A DNA stretch of 64,000 bases. Source: UBA5796 sp040752455 (GTDB taxonomy: Bacteria > Chloroflexota > Anaerolineae > Anaerolineales > Villigracilaceae). The stretch spans positions 74,587 to 138,586 of the forward strand of contig JBMOMN010000011.1 of NCBI GenBank assembly GCA_049324115.1, written 5' to 3'. Position 1 is the stretch's first letter; every line of letters starts with the position of its first letter. The position numbers were made by a program, and so were the translations under genes. Under the pieces are notes generated by a model. That model made no database searches. It was not told the DNA's origin and was given only the letters and a program-made list of their open reading frames with translations. Below, one piece after another: positions 52,226 through 61,512 of the stretch.

Positions 52226-54136
52226 CTAGGATTTGTTGAGCGCCGCAGTCACCGACGGGAATTTATCCATGTCGGTGTGCGGCAGGAACATGGCAGACAT
52301 GAAAGCATCATAAAAGGAATTGTCTGCCGAAAGCTCGATATAAGTCATTTTGCCGGCGATCTCGTCAATCCGCTGGCGGGAACTCTTGTTGAGCAGGCCG
52401 AGGTACGCGCCCCGCACCGAAGTGTTGCCCAGGAACTGGAAGCGGTTCCATTCGATGTCGGGCAGCAGGCCGATCTGGACGGCTTTCTCGACGTTGATGT
52501 ATTTGCCGAACGACCCGCCGACCAGCACCTGCTCCACCGTTTCGAGCGGCATCCCGACGTTGTCGGCCAGGACACTGAACCCGGCGTAGATGGCGGCTTT
52601 GGCTCGCAGCAGGTTGTCCACGTCCACGCGGGTGATGCTGATGTCCCGCCCGTCCTCGGTCTCGCTGCCCCAGGCCACCACGTATTCCGGGCCGTGCTCG
52701 CCCTGGCGGACGCGCGGCGTGGGCAGTGTCAGGTTGACGTTCCCGGCCTTGTCCAGCACGCCGGTCAGGAACATCTCGGCCAGGAGGGAGATCAATCCGC
52801 TGCCGCACAGGCCGGACGGTTTACCGCCGCCGATGACGCGGCAGGTCGGCTCGTAAGTATCGCCGTTGACCCAGACTTCCTCGATGGCCCCGTTGGTGGC
52901 CCTCATCCCGTGCAGCACCCCCGCGCCCTCGAAGGCCGGGCCGGCCGAGCAGGCGCACGTGACCAGGAACTCGCGGCTGCCGAGCACGATCTCGCCGTTG
53001 GTGCCCACGTCAATGAACAGGGTCGTGTTGTCGGCGTCGTCCAGGCCGCTGGAGAGCACCCCGGCGGTGATGTCCGCGCCGACGTAAGACGCCACGCCCG
53101 GCAGGCAATCCACCACGGCTTCGGGGTTGATGACCAGCCCGACTTCGCGGGCGTCCATCGCGGGGAGGGTGTTGATGGCGGTGATGAAGGGCGTCAGGCG
53201 GATGCTGGCGGCCGGGATGCCCAGCAGCAGGTGGATCATGGTGCTGTTCCCGGCGACGGCGGCCTTGACGATCTGTCCCGGCTCGGCCTCCTTGACCCGC
53301 TTGCAGGCCCGTTCGATCAGGCCGTTGATGGTGTCGAGCACCCGGCCGCGCATCTCGGCCTCGCCGCCGTTCTTGCTGGCGTAGATGATGCGCGAGATGA
53401 CGTCCTCGCCGCGGGCGATCTGGCCGTTGTATTCGGCTACCTGCGCCCGGACCTGGCCGGTGACCAGGTCCACCAGCCAGACCGAGACGGTGGTCGTGCC
53501 GATGTCTATGGCGACGCCCCAGAGCGGTTCGTCCGGGGACCGGTGGCCTGGTTCCAGTTCGACCAGCCGGTTGCTGGCTGAATCCACCACCGCGCTGACG
53601 GCCCAGTCGCCTTCCCGCAGGACCGCGCCGATCCGGCGCAGCAGGGGCAGGGAAACGGCCAGGCCCTCGATCCCGGCCTGGGTGCGCAGGGCGGTTTGCA
53701 GGCGGGACCAATCGTCGGTCTGGTCGTCCATGTTTGGCGGGGACAGGCTGAGGGTCACGCGCCGCACGGTTTGATCCACGGCGTAATCGTATCCCGCCGG
53801 GACCCGGACCTCGGCCGCGGTGCGGTCGGTCGTCAAGCGGCGTTCGATCTTTTCCTGCTCGGGGACGAGGATCTCCGCCTCCCCCTCGACGACCGACTGG
53901 CAGGCCAGCGCCCACCCTGCATCCACATCCTCGGCGGACAGGCGCAGGGCGCTCCGGCGGCGGACCTCCCCTTTGGCGACCTGCACGGCGCAGCGCCCGC
54001 AGCGTCCCTGCCCGCCGCAAGGCTGGTTGATCTCGACCCCGGCGCGTTGGGCCGCATCGGCCAGGATCGTCCCGGTCGGAGCGGTGACGGTAAAAGTCCT
54101 GCCGTCGGAGGTGGTGAAGGTGATCGAATGTTCCAT
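52226..54136 (-). CDS. acsV: corrinoid reductive-activation ATPase (RACo)
   Basis: The protein reduces inactive Co(II) corrinoid back to Co(I) using ATP. The 636-aa product has an N-terminal [2Fe-2S] domain with C40, C46, C49 and C79, a linker, and a C-terminal ASKHA-type actin-like ATPase with AIDIGTTTVSVWLVD and FIDVGTNGEIV. The start at 54136 is chosen because upstream frame sequence is the inverted repeat. Placed between acsC and acsE, it serves the corrinoid protein encoded just upstream. Confidence 0.93.
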   Translation of the reverse strand: MEHSITFTTSDGRTFTVTAPTGTILADAAQRAGVEINQPCGGQGRCGRCAVQVAKGEVRRRSALRLSAEDVDAGWALACQSVVEGEAEILVPEQEKIERRLTTDRTAAEVRVPAGYDYAVDQTVRRVTLSLSPPNMDDQTDDWSRLQTALRTQAGIEGLAVSLPLLRRIGAVLREGDWAVSAVVDSASNRLVELEPGHRSPDEPLWGVAIDIGTTTVSVWLVDLVTGQVRAQVAEYNGQIARGEDVISRIIYASKNGGEAEMRGRVLDTINGLIERACKRVKEAEPGQIVKAAVAGNSTMIHLLLGIPAASIRLTPFITAINTLPAMDAREVGLVINPEAVVDCLPGVASYVGADITAGVLSSGLDDADNTTLFIDVGTNGEIVLGSREFLVTCACSAGPAFEGAGVLHGMRATNGAIEEVWVNGDTYEPTCRVIGGGKPSGLCGSGLISLLAEMFLTGVLDKAGNVNLTLPTPRVRQGEHGPEYVVAWGSETEDGRDISITRVDVDNLLRAKAAIYAGFSVLADNVGMPLETVEQVLVGGSFGKYINVEKAVQIGLLPDIEWNRFQFLGNTSVRGAYLGLLNKSSRQRIDEIAGKMTYIELSADNSFYDAFMSAMFLPHTDMDKFPSVTAALNKS

Positions 54137-54149
54137 TAAAGTGGAGCGG

Positions 54150-54186
54150 GTAGCGTGTTCCGTTCGAGATTTACGGAACACGCTAC
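54150..54186. repeat. GTAGCGTGTTCCGT inverted repeat in the ACS operon
   Basis: Perfect 14-bp arms at 54150-54163 and 54173-54186 between acsC and acsV. It can form a hairpin in the mRNA and may set relative expression or stability. Confidence 0.85.
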
Positions 54187-54191
54187 TCGTA

Positions 54192-55505
54192 TCAGTTGAG
54201 CGCCTGTTTCATGAACGCCGGCAGGTCCACAGCCTCGCGCGGCCCGACGCGGATTTCCCAATCGGGGAGTTCCTCTTCCAGTTCGCCGGAGAGCACAGCC
54301 ACGTGGCCGGGCAGGACGACGCGCTTCTTGTTGACCTTGCTGGCAACGTCGAAGCCCTTGACGGCTTTGGCGATCCGCTCGGCGTCGAACTTGCCGGCGG
54401 CCCAGGCGGTCAGCACCGACATGCCCTCGGCGTCGGTGACGACCAGCCAGGCGGGCAGGCCGGAGCCTTCGACCTCGTTGGCGACGGCGAAGTAGGTGAT
54501 GCTGAAGTTGGTGGTGATCAGCACCGGCGCATCCGCAGTGGGGCTGTTGATCTCGTAGATGCCCGGCTGGACCTGGATGGGTTTTTGCGGGTCGGTGTAG
54601 ATGTTCTCGCGCAGCACCAGCAGCGGGTAGACGTTTTCGGGGACGAACTTGTCGAGCACGACGAAACCGGCGTATTTGGCGATGGCTTCGGCGGCGAAGA
54701 CGCCCTCGTCTGCGGCGGCGTAGGCCGGGGCGAAGACGGGATAACCCAGGGCGCGGAAGTTCTGTTTGATTGCCAAGCGGCGCACCTGGGTGCTGGTCGC
54801 CAGCCATTTGCCCAATTGGGTGGTGTCGAAATCGAGCACCAGGTCTTCCACGCCATTGGCCTTGATCTTTTCGGTCAGTTCGGCCAGGCCGTCGAGCGTG
54901 CCGGCTTTGACGACCAGGGCGGCCTTGTACCTGGCAGCCAGGGCGGCCATGGCCTCCCAGTTGGAGTCGGTCGCGGCGTGGATCAGGACGGTTTCACCGG
55001 AGCAGGCCTGAAGTCCGGGTTCGAGGGCGGCCGCCTCGCCGATCAGGATCAGCGGGCGGTCCGTCGCCCCGCGCACGGACTTGACGGCCGCGGCAAAATC
55101 CCCGCCATCGGCTTCCACGGCAAAACCATCCACGACGAAATCCATGCCGACGTAGTTGACCGAGTAGGCGTGGGCCGAGGCGGCCTTGGCGGCGATGTCG
55201 CCGTCGCTGGCCTTGAAGCGGACGAAGATGCCGGGTTTGTTGTAGAAGGTCTTCTCGTGGCGGAAAAGGACCACCTCGTTGCCGGCCTTGACCTCGGTCC
55301 CGGCCTTGAGCGTCACCAACCGCACGGGCGGGGCGGACGACTCGGCCAGTTGGGTCTTGGAGTCCTCGCTGACGTAGGGGCAGGCGGAGAGTTCGACCTG
55401 TTTGGCGGCCAGTTTCATGGCGAAGGCCAGGCAGGTGGGGAAACCGCATTCCTTACAGTTGGTCTGCGGCAGGAGTTTGTAAATTTGGATACCTGAAAGT
55501 GCCAT
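54192..55505 (-). CDS. acsC: corrinoid/iron-sulfur protein large subunit
   Basis: The 437-aa subunit carries a low-potential [4Fe-4S] cluster (C17, C20, C25, C42), then a TIM barrel and the C-terminal corrinoid-binding domain. It accepts the methyl group from AcsE and delivers it to acetyl-CoA synthase. Length is close to the family's usual 440-450 aa. Confidence 0.94.
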   Translation of the reverse strand: MALSGIQIYKLLPQTNCKECGFPTCLAFAMKLAAKQVELSACPYVSEDSKTQLAESSAPPVRLVTLKAGTEVKAGNEVVLFRHEKTFYNKPGIFVRFKASDGDIAAKAASAHAYSVNYVGMDFVVDGFAVEADGGDFAAAVKSVRGATDRPLILIGEAAALEPGLQACSGETVLIHAATDSNWEAMAALAARYKAALVVKAGTLDGLAELTEKIKANGVEDLVLDFDTTQLGKWLATSTQVRRLAIKQNFRALGYPVFAPAYAAADEGVFAAEAIAKYAGFVVLDKFVPENVYPLLVLRENIYTDPQKPIQVQPGIYEINSPTADAPVLITTNFSITYFAVANEVEGSGLPAWLVVTDAEGMSVLTAWAAGKFDAERIAKAVKGFDVASKVNKKRVVLPGHVAVLSGELEEELPDWEIRVGPREAVDLPAFMKQALN

Positions 55506-55520
55506 TGTGTGCTCCTTGAA

Positions 55521-55576
55521 TGTTGCGTGGAGCGTGTTCCGTTGGTAGATAAAGAAACACGCAGCACGCTACACGG
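55521..55576. repeat. imperfect CGTGTT/AACACG inverted repeat between acsD and acsC
   Basis: GCGTGGAGCGTGTTCC faces GAAACACGCAGCACGC in the gap. It belongs to the same string family as the copies at 37.2, 54.2 and 56.5 kb. Confidence 0.6.
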
Positions 55577-56521
55577 CTAAGCGGCCATCAACTCCGAGAT
55601 AGCACCCTTGACCCGTTTCACGGATTCGGGGTGGCGCAATACGACTGCATCCGCCCCGGATTCGACCAGGGCCATGGCGGTGAGGGTTTCCCAGTTGACA
55701 GCCCGGGCTTCCCAATCGCCCCAGGCTGCGGGCACGCCCTCGCCGACCTTCGACTCTTTGGCTTTCCAGGCTTCGAAGCCGGGCGTGACCAGCATCGGCA
55801 GTTGGGTCATGGCGTCGCCTTGCAGGGCCGCCAGGCGCAGGCGTTCCATCACCGAGTAGCCGTACTCGATGCCGTAACCCAGCGCGCCGGTGGTCGGGTC
55901 CATCACGATCCGGCCCATCGGCAGGCCCATGTCGCTGATCAGGATGTTGAGCTGCTTGGCCAGGTTCACGTCCATCGGCGTGCGGGCCTGGACCAGGTGG
56001 CCGTTGGCCATGGCGGTGGCGACGATGGTGCGGTAGTTCTTGTCTTCGCAGATACCCAGGACGATCTTTTCGCCTTTGGCGGCCTCGGCCACCGGGACGA
56101 GCAGTTCGTTATCCTTTTCGGCCTGGCCCGGACCCCAGACGACCAGCGGCAGGCCGCTGGCAGCCAGCACCGCTTTGACGGCTTTGACCGCGCTTTCGGG
56201 CGTATCTTCGAGCGTCAGCGCCAGGACGAGCAGGTCTGCTCCCGTTGCTTCGGCCTTTTTCGCCCATTCAGCGGGGTCCGCCATTGCCTCGCCCCAGGGT
56301 TTGTTCAGCAGCGGGGACCAGTCCTCCGGTTTGCGGGATTTGATCTCCACTGCAATGACCGGCGTGTTGGGGGTCGGTTTCTCGAATTGCAGGTAGGGCA
56401 TGGTGTTCTGCCCGCCAATGGCGACGGATTTGGCGCGTGTGCCGCCCTCCGCGGCCGTCGCGCCGATGGTCACGGTTTTGATGCTGCCGGGCCACTTGTC
56501 TTTTGGAATTTCGATGGGCAT
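55577..56521 (-). CDS. acsD: corrinoid/iron-sulfur protein small subunit
   Basis: The 314-aa subunit pairs with AcsC. The TIM barrel is visible through KTVTIGATAAEGGTRAKSV near 15, VIAVEIKSRKPEDW near 55 and DPTTGALGYGIEYGYSVMER near 203. It has no metal-binding cysteines of its own, as expected. Gene order acsB-acsD-acsC is close to that of Moorella-type clusters. Confidence 0.94.
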   Translation of the reverse strand: MPIEIPKDKWPGSIKTVTIGATAAEGGTRAKSVAIGGQNTMPYLQFEKPTPNTPVIAVEIKSRKPEDWSPLLNKPWGEAMADPAEWAKKAEATGADLLVLALTLEDTPESAVKAVKAVLAASGLPLVVWGPGQAEKDNELLVPVAEAAKGEKIVLGICEDKNYRTIVATAMANGHLVQARTPMDVNLAKQLNILISDMGLPMGRIVMDPTTGALGYGIEYGYSVMERLRLAALQGDAMTQLPMLVTPGFEAWKAKESKVGEGVPAAWGDWEARAVNWETLTAMALVESGADAVVLRHPESVKRVKGAISELMAA

Positions 56522-56535
56522 GGGTTCCTCCAGTG

Positions 56536-56585
56536 GATGTGTTGCGTATCGCGTGTTACGTTACGACGGAGCACGCAACACGCGG
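56536..56585. repeat. imperfect CGTGTT/AACACG inverted repeat between acsB and acsD
   Basis: GTGTTGCGTATCGCGTGTTACG faces GAGCACGCAACACGCGG, with several alternate pairings possible. Confidence 0.6.
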
Positions 56586-56590
56586 TTAAC

Positions 56591-58876
56591 TCAGAACATC
56601 GGCTCCATCATCATCGCCGGATGCTCGTGGGATTCCAGCCAGGCGAGCAGGTCCTCGACGGTGTTGACGCTGCGCTCGTCGGCGATCTTGTCGAGCAGTC
56701 CCGGGTCGCCTTCGCGTTCGCAGACGGCCCTGAACTCGTCGGCCATGCTCTCTTTTAGCACCGAGGACATCCAGACGACGCGCTTGAAGCCGCCGTCGGC
56801 CGAGATGAACTTGGGGCTGATCAGGTAGAACTTGCCCACGCCCATCACGCCCGGGGTCTGGAGGCCGCCGCCGGCGATCCCGGCCAGGGTCGAGAAGGTC
56901 ATCCCGGCGGGAGTCATGGCCGTGTCCTCGCGGGAGACGACCATCACGCCGTTGGCTTCGGGGATGAGCATCACGATGCACTCGAAGCAGCCGCAGGCCG
57001 TCATTGGATTTTCCATGATGGAGTACATCGAGACCTCCTGGACGACATCGTGCGAGCCGATCTTGGCGTAATCGTTGGTGCCTTCCCAGTAGCCCTTCTG
57101 GAAATCAATCAGTTTACCCAGTTTGATGGGCTGGTTGGGGCCGGTCGGATTGATGTTGAACGAGGCTTTGCAGTCCAGCCAGTTGTACGCGCCGCACAGG
57201 CCCAGGCGTTCGGGCGAGACCACGCAGACGTGGTTGGGGGCGAAGGACTGGCACAGGGTACAGGAGTAGAACTCGTCCACCTTGTCGTCGGTCAGGTCGG
57301 CCAGGCGTTTGTTGCGGAAGTCGTAGGCTTCGCGGGCCTTGTCGAGCCATTCGGCGTGCAGGGCGGGATCGGTGACGATCGTGACCTGGACCTTGTCCAC
57401 GATGGCCCCGAAATCTTCGTGGAAGCGGGCGTGCAGGACCTTGCCGAAGTGCTGCAGGTTGAACCCTTTGTCTGCCGCGGCATTCGAGACGCGGATCCAG
57501 GCGATATCGCGCTGGCCGACGTGCTGGATGCCCGACGCGCCGTTGACGAAGTAATGCACCTGGCGTTCGAGCACCGGTTCGAAGTCGGTCTGCATGTTGC
57601 GGCCGGCGACCTTGATGAGGATGCCCATGTCCATGTGGCCCTGAGCCTCGACGCCGGAGAAATCGGGGCCGATGACCTCGATCTTGCCGTCGGTGATCTC
57701 GTCCAGCTTGGTCATGTGCAGGTATTCGAAGCAGCGGGCGTACTTGCCGCCGAACTCGACCCGCAGGTCGGCCTTGCGGACCACTTCGCCTTCGAAGGCC
57801 GAGCCGTAGGGGACGGGGACGTCCACGTTGGAAACCTTGACCTTGACGCCGCGGATCTCGATACATTTCTGGACCAGTTGCTCGGCCCTTTCGAGGTCGT
57901 CCTTGCCGTCAATGGCATCGAAGGGCATCGAGACGACGTGCTCGTAAGTGGTCACGCCGGTGGGCAGGATTTCGGGGATGACCGTATCGGCGATGACCGG
58001 GAAGCCGTAGTTGATCGCCCCGGCCGCAGCCGCGTACTTCAGGTCGTCCACTTCGCCGAGGGCCAGGACGAAGGCGAAGACCCGGTCTTTGTTGTAGAGC
58101 AGGATCTCCCGGGCCTGTCCGGCTTTGAGGCCGCCGAAGGTCAGGGCCGAGCGGGTGGCAAATCCCAGGGCGTAGATGGCGGAGATCGTGTCCGTGCCGA
58201 AGGGGACGGTGTAGGTGTCGTAGCCGAGTTCCACGCCTTCTTCCTGCAACTGGTGGATGATGCTGCGCCCGTTGACATTGCCAGACAGGAAGGTGAGGAT
58301 GTTGCGGCGTTGCAGTTCGCGCACGATCTTGACCGCCACTTCGTTGGATTTGGCGCAGCCGACGATAGCCGCAAAGCCGGGCATGCGCCCGTCCACGAGC
58401 TGGATGCCCCATGAGCGGAGCTGGATGTCGTCAATCGGGCCGTTCAAGTGGCCGTCCAGGCTGGCGCTCCCGCTGTTATCGGGGCTGGTAAAGGATGTGC
58501 CTCCGGCGAGTTGGAAGCCGGGCATGGGTTCGGGTTGAAGTCCGTAAACGAAGCGCACGGCCTCGATGGTCTCGGCGGCCAGCAGGGTGGCCATGCCGCT
58601 GTCGAGGGTCTCGCCCAGGTAGGGGGTCCAGTGCGCCCCGGCGGGAGCGGGATGCAGCAGCGAGCGGGCATGTCCGATGATCGGTTTGAGTTGGCCCAGG
58701 TTTTCCACGGCCTCCCCGGTCATGCCGAAGATGGTGGGCAGGTAATACGCGGTATTCGGGAAGGATACCGGGGTATCGGTGCCTTTTTCAGCCAGGGCCT
58801 TGTCGAGCATGACCTCGGCTTCCGTGACCAGGGCGTTGGCGCCGCGGATGGCGCGGGTGGCGATATATTTAGACAT
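56591..58876 (-). CDS. acsB: acetyl-CoA synthase catalytic subunit
   Basis: The 761-aa subunit joins CO, a methyl group and CoA into acetyl-CoA. The A-cluster ligands are C539, C542, C551 and C561 (the [4Fe-4S] and bridging site) and C628 and C630 (CGC), with exactly the spacing of the Moorella enzyme (506, 509, 518, 528, 595, 597). The N-terminal domain of about 310 residues that binds CODH is present, so it is the bacterial form. It is 10 bp after the CODH gene. Confidence 0.96.
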   Translation of the reverse strand: MSKYIATRAIRGANALVTEAEVMLDKALAEKGTDTPVSFPNTAYYLPTIFGMTGEAVENLGQLKPIIGHARSLLHPAPAGAHWTPYLGETLDSGMATLLAAETIEAVRFVYGLQPEPMPGFQLAGGTSFTSPDNSGSASLDGHLNGPIDDIQLRSWGIQLVDGRMPGFAAIVGCAKSNEVAVKIVRELQRRNILTFLSGNVNGRSIIHQLQEEGVELGYDTYTVPFGTDTISAIYALGFATRSALTFGGLKAGQAREILLYNKDRVFAFVLALGEVDDLKYAAAAGAINYGFPVIADTVIPEILPTGVTTYEHVVSMPFDAIDGKDDLERAEQLVQKCIEIRGVKVKVSNVDVPVPYGSAFEGEVVRKADLRVEFGGKYARCFEYLHMTKLDEITDGKIEVIGPDFSGVEAQGHMDMGILIKVAGRNMQTDFEPVLERQVHYFVNGASGIQHVGQRDIAWIRVSNAAADKGFNLQHFGKVLHARFHEDFGAIVDKVQVTIVTDPALHAEWLDKAREAYDFRNKRLADLTDDKVDEFYSCTLCQSFAPNHVCVVSPERLGLCGAYNWLDCKASFNINPTGPNQPIKLGKLIDFQKGYWEGTNDYAKIGSHDVVQEVSMYSIMENPMTACGCFECIVMLIPEANGVMVVSREDTAMTPAGMTFSTLAGIAGGGLQTPGVMGVGKFYLISPKFISADGGFKRVVWMSSVLKESMADEFRAVCEREGDPGLLDKIADERSVNTVEDLLAWLESHEHPAMMMEPMF

Positions 58877-58886
58877 GGTTCACTTC

Positions 58887-60905
58887 CTAATCTGCGGCAA
58901 CGCCGTAAATGGCTTCGCGCTTTTGTGCGAGCGGCAGGGCTTCCAACTCGATCATTCTCGCATCGCCGCTGCGGCCAAAGCGGGCCGGATCGTATTCCGG
59001 CAGGCCGAGGGCGGCGCGCTTCTTGTCAATGTGGGCCAGGGTGGCTTCGATCATCTTCTGCGGGTCTTCGATGAATTCGAGCTTGCCGCCGTACTGCTTC
59101 TCCCAGCCTTCGCTGATGTATTTCAGCACCAGGTCGCTGTCGGATACCCGGTCGGGCATGCCGCTGACGGGTGACGCGCCGCCGAAAATGACGTAAGCGC
59201 CGGAAGCGACGCAATACGTGGCGATGGCGAGCGCCTTCTCGGACATCCATTCGGGAGCCAGGCCCACCGCCGGGATCTGGTCAATGTCGTCGCCCAGGCC
59301 GCCATCGGCGACCATCTGGGTCAGCACGGTCAGGATGCGGGTGTTGTCCACGCACGACCCCATGTGCAGGACCGGCGGGATGCCGACCGTTTCGCAGATT
59401 TCCTGCAAGCCGGGGCCGGCCTCGCTAAGTCCGGCTTCGCCGAGCATGAGTCCCAGCTTGGCGGACGAGATCGCGCCACAGCCGGTCTGCACCACCAGCA
59501 CGTCCTGTTTGAGCAGTTCTTTCGTGACGAGGTTGTGCAGGTAGTCCTGGCTGGAGCGGGGGTTGTTGCAGCCGACGATGGCCGCCACGCCCCGGATGCG
59601 CCCGGACATAATGGCGTCGTTCAGCGGGCGGAAGGAGGCCCGGTATGAGCCGCCGAGCATGTAGTTGATGTATTCGTGCGAAAAGCCGGGGATCAGGTCT
59701 TCCTTGATCTGCGGGATGTGGACGTTCTCGCGGTCGCGGTTCTTGAAGTTGTCAATCGCGGTCTTGAGGATTTCCTTGGCAATCGTCAGGGCTTTGTGTT
59801 CTTCGAACTCAATGTGGGTCGCGCCCTTGATCCTGACCTTTGGCGAGGTGGTGATGATCCTGGTGTGGAAGTTCTCAGCCAGGCTGACCAGCGCCTGCAT
59901 GATGCACTGCACGTCCACCACCATGGCTTCGACCGCCCCGGTCATGATCGCCAGTTCCTGGTGCAGGAAATTGCCCGCAGCCGGGATGCCCTGGCGCATC
60001 AATATCTCATTGGCGGTACAGCAGATGCCCGAAAGGTTGATGCCGCCGGCCCCCGCAGCTTTGGCGTATTCGATGATGTCGGGCGATTGGGAGGCGGCCA
60101 CGATCATTTCGCTCAGGCTGGGTTCGTGGCCATGCACCACCACGTTGACCATGTCTTCCTTGATGACGCCCAGGTTGGCCTGCCCGAGGACGGGAGCCGG
60201 GGTGCCGAACAGGATGTCGGAAACGTCGGTGGCGATCATCGAACCGGCCCAGCCGTCGGCCAGGGCGGTGCGGATGGCGTGTTCGAGGATGTGCTCGGGG
60301 TCCTGGTCGTCGCCGATGTGGGTGCGGTGCAGGGCCTCGACCACTTCCCGGTCCACGCCGCGCGGCACGACGCCGCGCTCGCGCCATAGTTGCTGGCGTT
60401 TCTTGGGGGCGCGCCGCACGGGGACCACCTCGCCGCGCTGCTGGCCGAACTGGGAAATGTACAGGTCGGCCAGGTCGTTGGCGATTTCGTTGGGGGCGCG
60501 GCCTTCGACTTTGATGTCGTAATAAGATGCGACCATGCGCAGTTTTGCCACGTCGCGGATCGTGTAACCTTCAGCCTCGCCGTTGGCGGTGGCTTTGAGC
60601 AGGAAGGCCATATCCCGCCCGTGGTCCGAGTGGGCTGCGCCACCCGCGGCAATGGCGCGGGTCAGGTTGCGGGCCTGAACCGTGTCCAGCGTCGCGCCGC
60701 ACACGCCCACGTCGCCGTTCTTGGTCAGGCGGCAGGGACCCATGCCGCATTGCTTACAGCACATCCCTGCGCCGCCGATATTGCAGGGGACCATGTTGTC
60801 GGCCCGGGTAAATGCCGTCCCGATGCCGAGGGCCTCGGCCCGGATGAGCATCTGCTGCGCGGCCGGGTCGGTCGAATACTCCTGGATTTCACGTTTCTTG
60901 GGCAT
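58887..60905 (-). CDS. acsA: carbon monoxide dehydrogenase catalytic subunit
   Basis: The 672-aa nickel enzyme interconverts CO and CO2 and forms the core of the CODH/ACS complex. N-terminal cysteines C41, C49, C50, C53, C58 and C69 bind the D- and B-clusters (CCKQCGMGPCR). C-cluster ligands are expected in the segments with SGICCTANE, VDVQCI, VGCNNPR, VQTGCGAIS and MGSCVDNTR, all visible. No CooC nickel-insertion ATPase gene is found nearby in the window. Confidence 0.96.
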   Translation of the reverse strand: MPKKREIQEYSTDPAAQQMLIRAEALGIGTAFTRADNMVPCNIGGAGMCCKQCGMGPCRLTKNGDVGVCGATLDTVQARNLTRAIAAGGAAHSDHGRDMAFLLKATANGEAEGYTIRDVAKLRMVASYYDIKVEGRAPNEIANDLADLYISQFGQQRGEVVPVRRAPKKRQQLWRERGVVPRGVDREVVEALHRTHIGDDQDPEHILEHAIRTALADGWAGSMIATDVSDILFGTPAPVLGQANLGVIKEDMVNVVVHGHEPSLSEMIVAASQSPDIIEYAKAAGAGGINLSGICCTANEILMRQGIPAAGNFLHQELAIMTGAVEAMVVDVQCIMQALVSLAENFHTRIITTSPKVRIKGATHIEFEEHKALTIAKEILKTAIDNFKNRDRENVHIPQIKEDLIPGFSHEYINYMLGGSYRASFRPLNDAIMSGRIRGVAAIVGCNNPRSSQDYLHNLVTKELLKQDVLVVQTGCGAISSAKLGLMLGEAGLSEAGPGLQEICETVGIPPVLHMGSCVDNTRILTVLTQMVADGGLGDDIDQIPAVGLAPEWMSEKALAIATYCVASGAYVIFGGASPVSGMPDRVSDSDLVLKYISEGWEKQYGGKLEFIEDPQKMIEATLAHIDKKRAALGLPEYDPARFGRSGDARMIELEALPLAQKREAIYGVAAD

Positions 60906-60913
60906 CGCAACCT

Positions 60914-61303
60914 CTATTCTTCATCCATGATCGTCACAGGCCCCATGCCCGGACAGGGCCAGAGCGGGCGGCCTTCGTAGGCTACCTTCTGGGCAAAGCT
61001 GACTGTGCTTTTCAGCGATTCGTAGACTGCGGTATATCGGAAATGGCCGTTGCCGGAGCTTCTTGTCGCGGCCTGGCCGGTCTCCGCGACATCCGGTAAT
61101 TCCCCCAGGTAACCAGCGGACTCGAGGGTCTCTTTGATCTTCTCGGCCTTCAACTGATCCGGCTCGAATATCACCTCGATCACCCTGAACGCGCTGCTGG
61201 CGTATACCTCCTGCACGCCCGGCAGCTCGAGCAGGATGCGCCGCACTTCGCTTACGTGATGGTCTCCATAAAGCGCCGGCGCGTCTAACGTCATGGTTTG
61301 CAT
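60914..61303 (-). CDS. HMA-like small protein leading the ACS operon
   Basis: The start at 61303 is set by AGGAGGT 7 bp upstream; a GTG at 61312 would overlap that site. The 129-aa protein begins with a heavy-metal-associated-like ferredoxin fold (SEVRRILLELPGVQEVYAS near 18-36, then VIFEPDQLKAEKIKETLESAGY). The usual CxxC of the metal loop is replaced by YGDHHV (H15, H16). After a linker the end has PLWPCPGMGP with C117. Function unknown; as the first gene before acsA, a role in metal delivery or CODH assembly is an attractive guess. Confidence 0.75.
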   Translation of the reverse strand: MQTMTLDAPALYGDHHVSEVRRILLELPGVQEVYASSAFRVIEVIFEPDQLKAEKIKETLESAGYLGELPDVAETGQAATRSSGNGHFRYTAVYESLKSTVSFAQKVAYEGRPLWPCPGMGPVTIMDEE

Positions 61304-61383
61304 AGCAGACACCTCCTCAAGAAATGGTAAATCTTATTTATGGCGAATCTGTCTGAAACCTCTAAGCGCGGATTTTCGTGAAA

Positions 61384-61431
61384 AATATTACTTTGATAAT
61401 ATTCTAGCATTGTGCGGGCGCACTTGGTCAA
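61384..61431 (-). promoter_or_regulatory. promoter and candidate operator of the ACS operon
   Basis: On the minus strand TTGACC (61431-61426), 19 bp, TAGAAT (61406-61401). Just downstream and touching the -10 is AATATTA-CTTTGA-TAATATT (61384-61403), with perfect 7-bp arms. The layout suggests a repressor or redox-factor site over the start of transcription. Confidence 0.55.
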
Positions 61432-61512
61432 ATAAGTGAGTAATGTCGCGCCAATCGGTGACGAATGTCCAAAAAAGTTGTCGCAAGTTGCCCTGGGTTG
61501 CCTGCCTCGTTG

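Noticed and set aside
52172..55496. Open frames of 469 and 558 codons on the plus strand.
   Set aside because: Both are antisense to the well-supported acsV and acsC genes and show no recognisable protein features.
57050..58414. A 454-codon open frame on the plus strand.
   Set aside because: Antisense to acsB; Val/Asp/Gly-rich without motifs.
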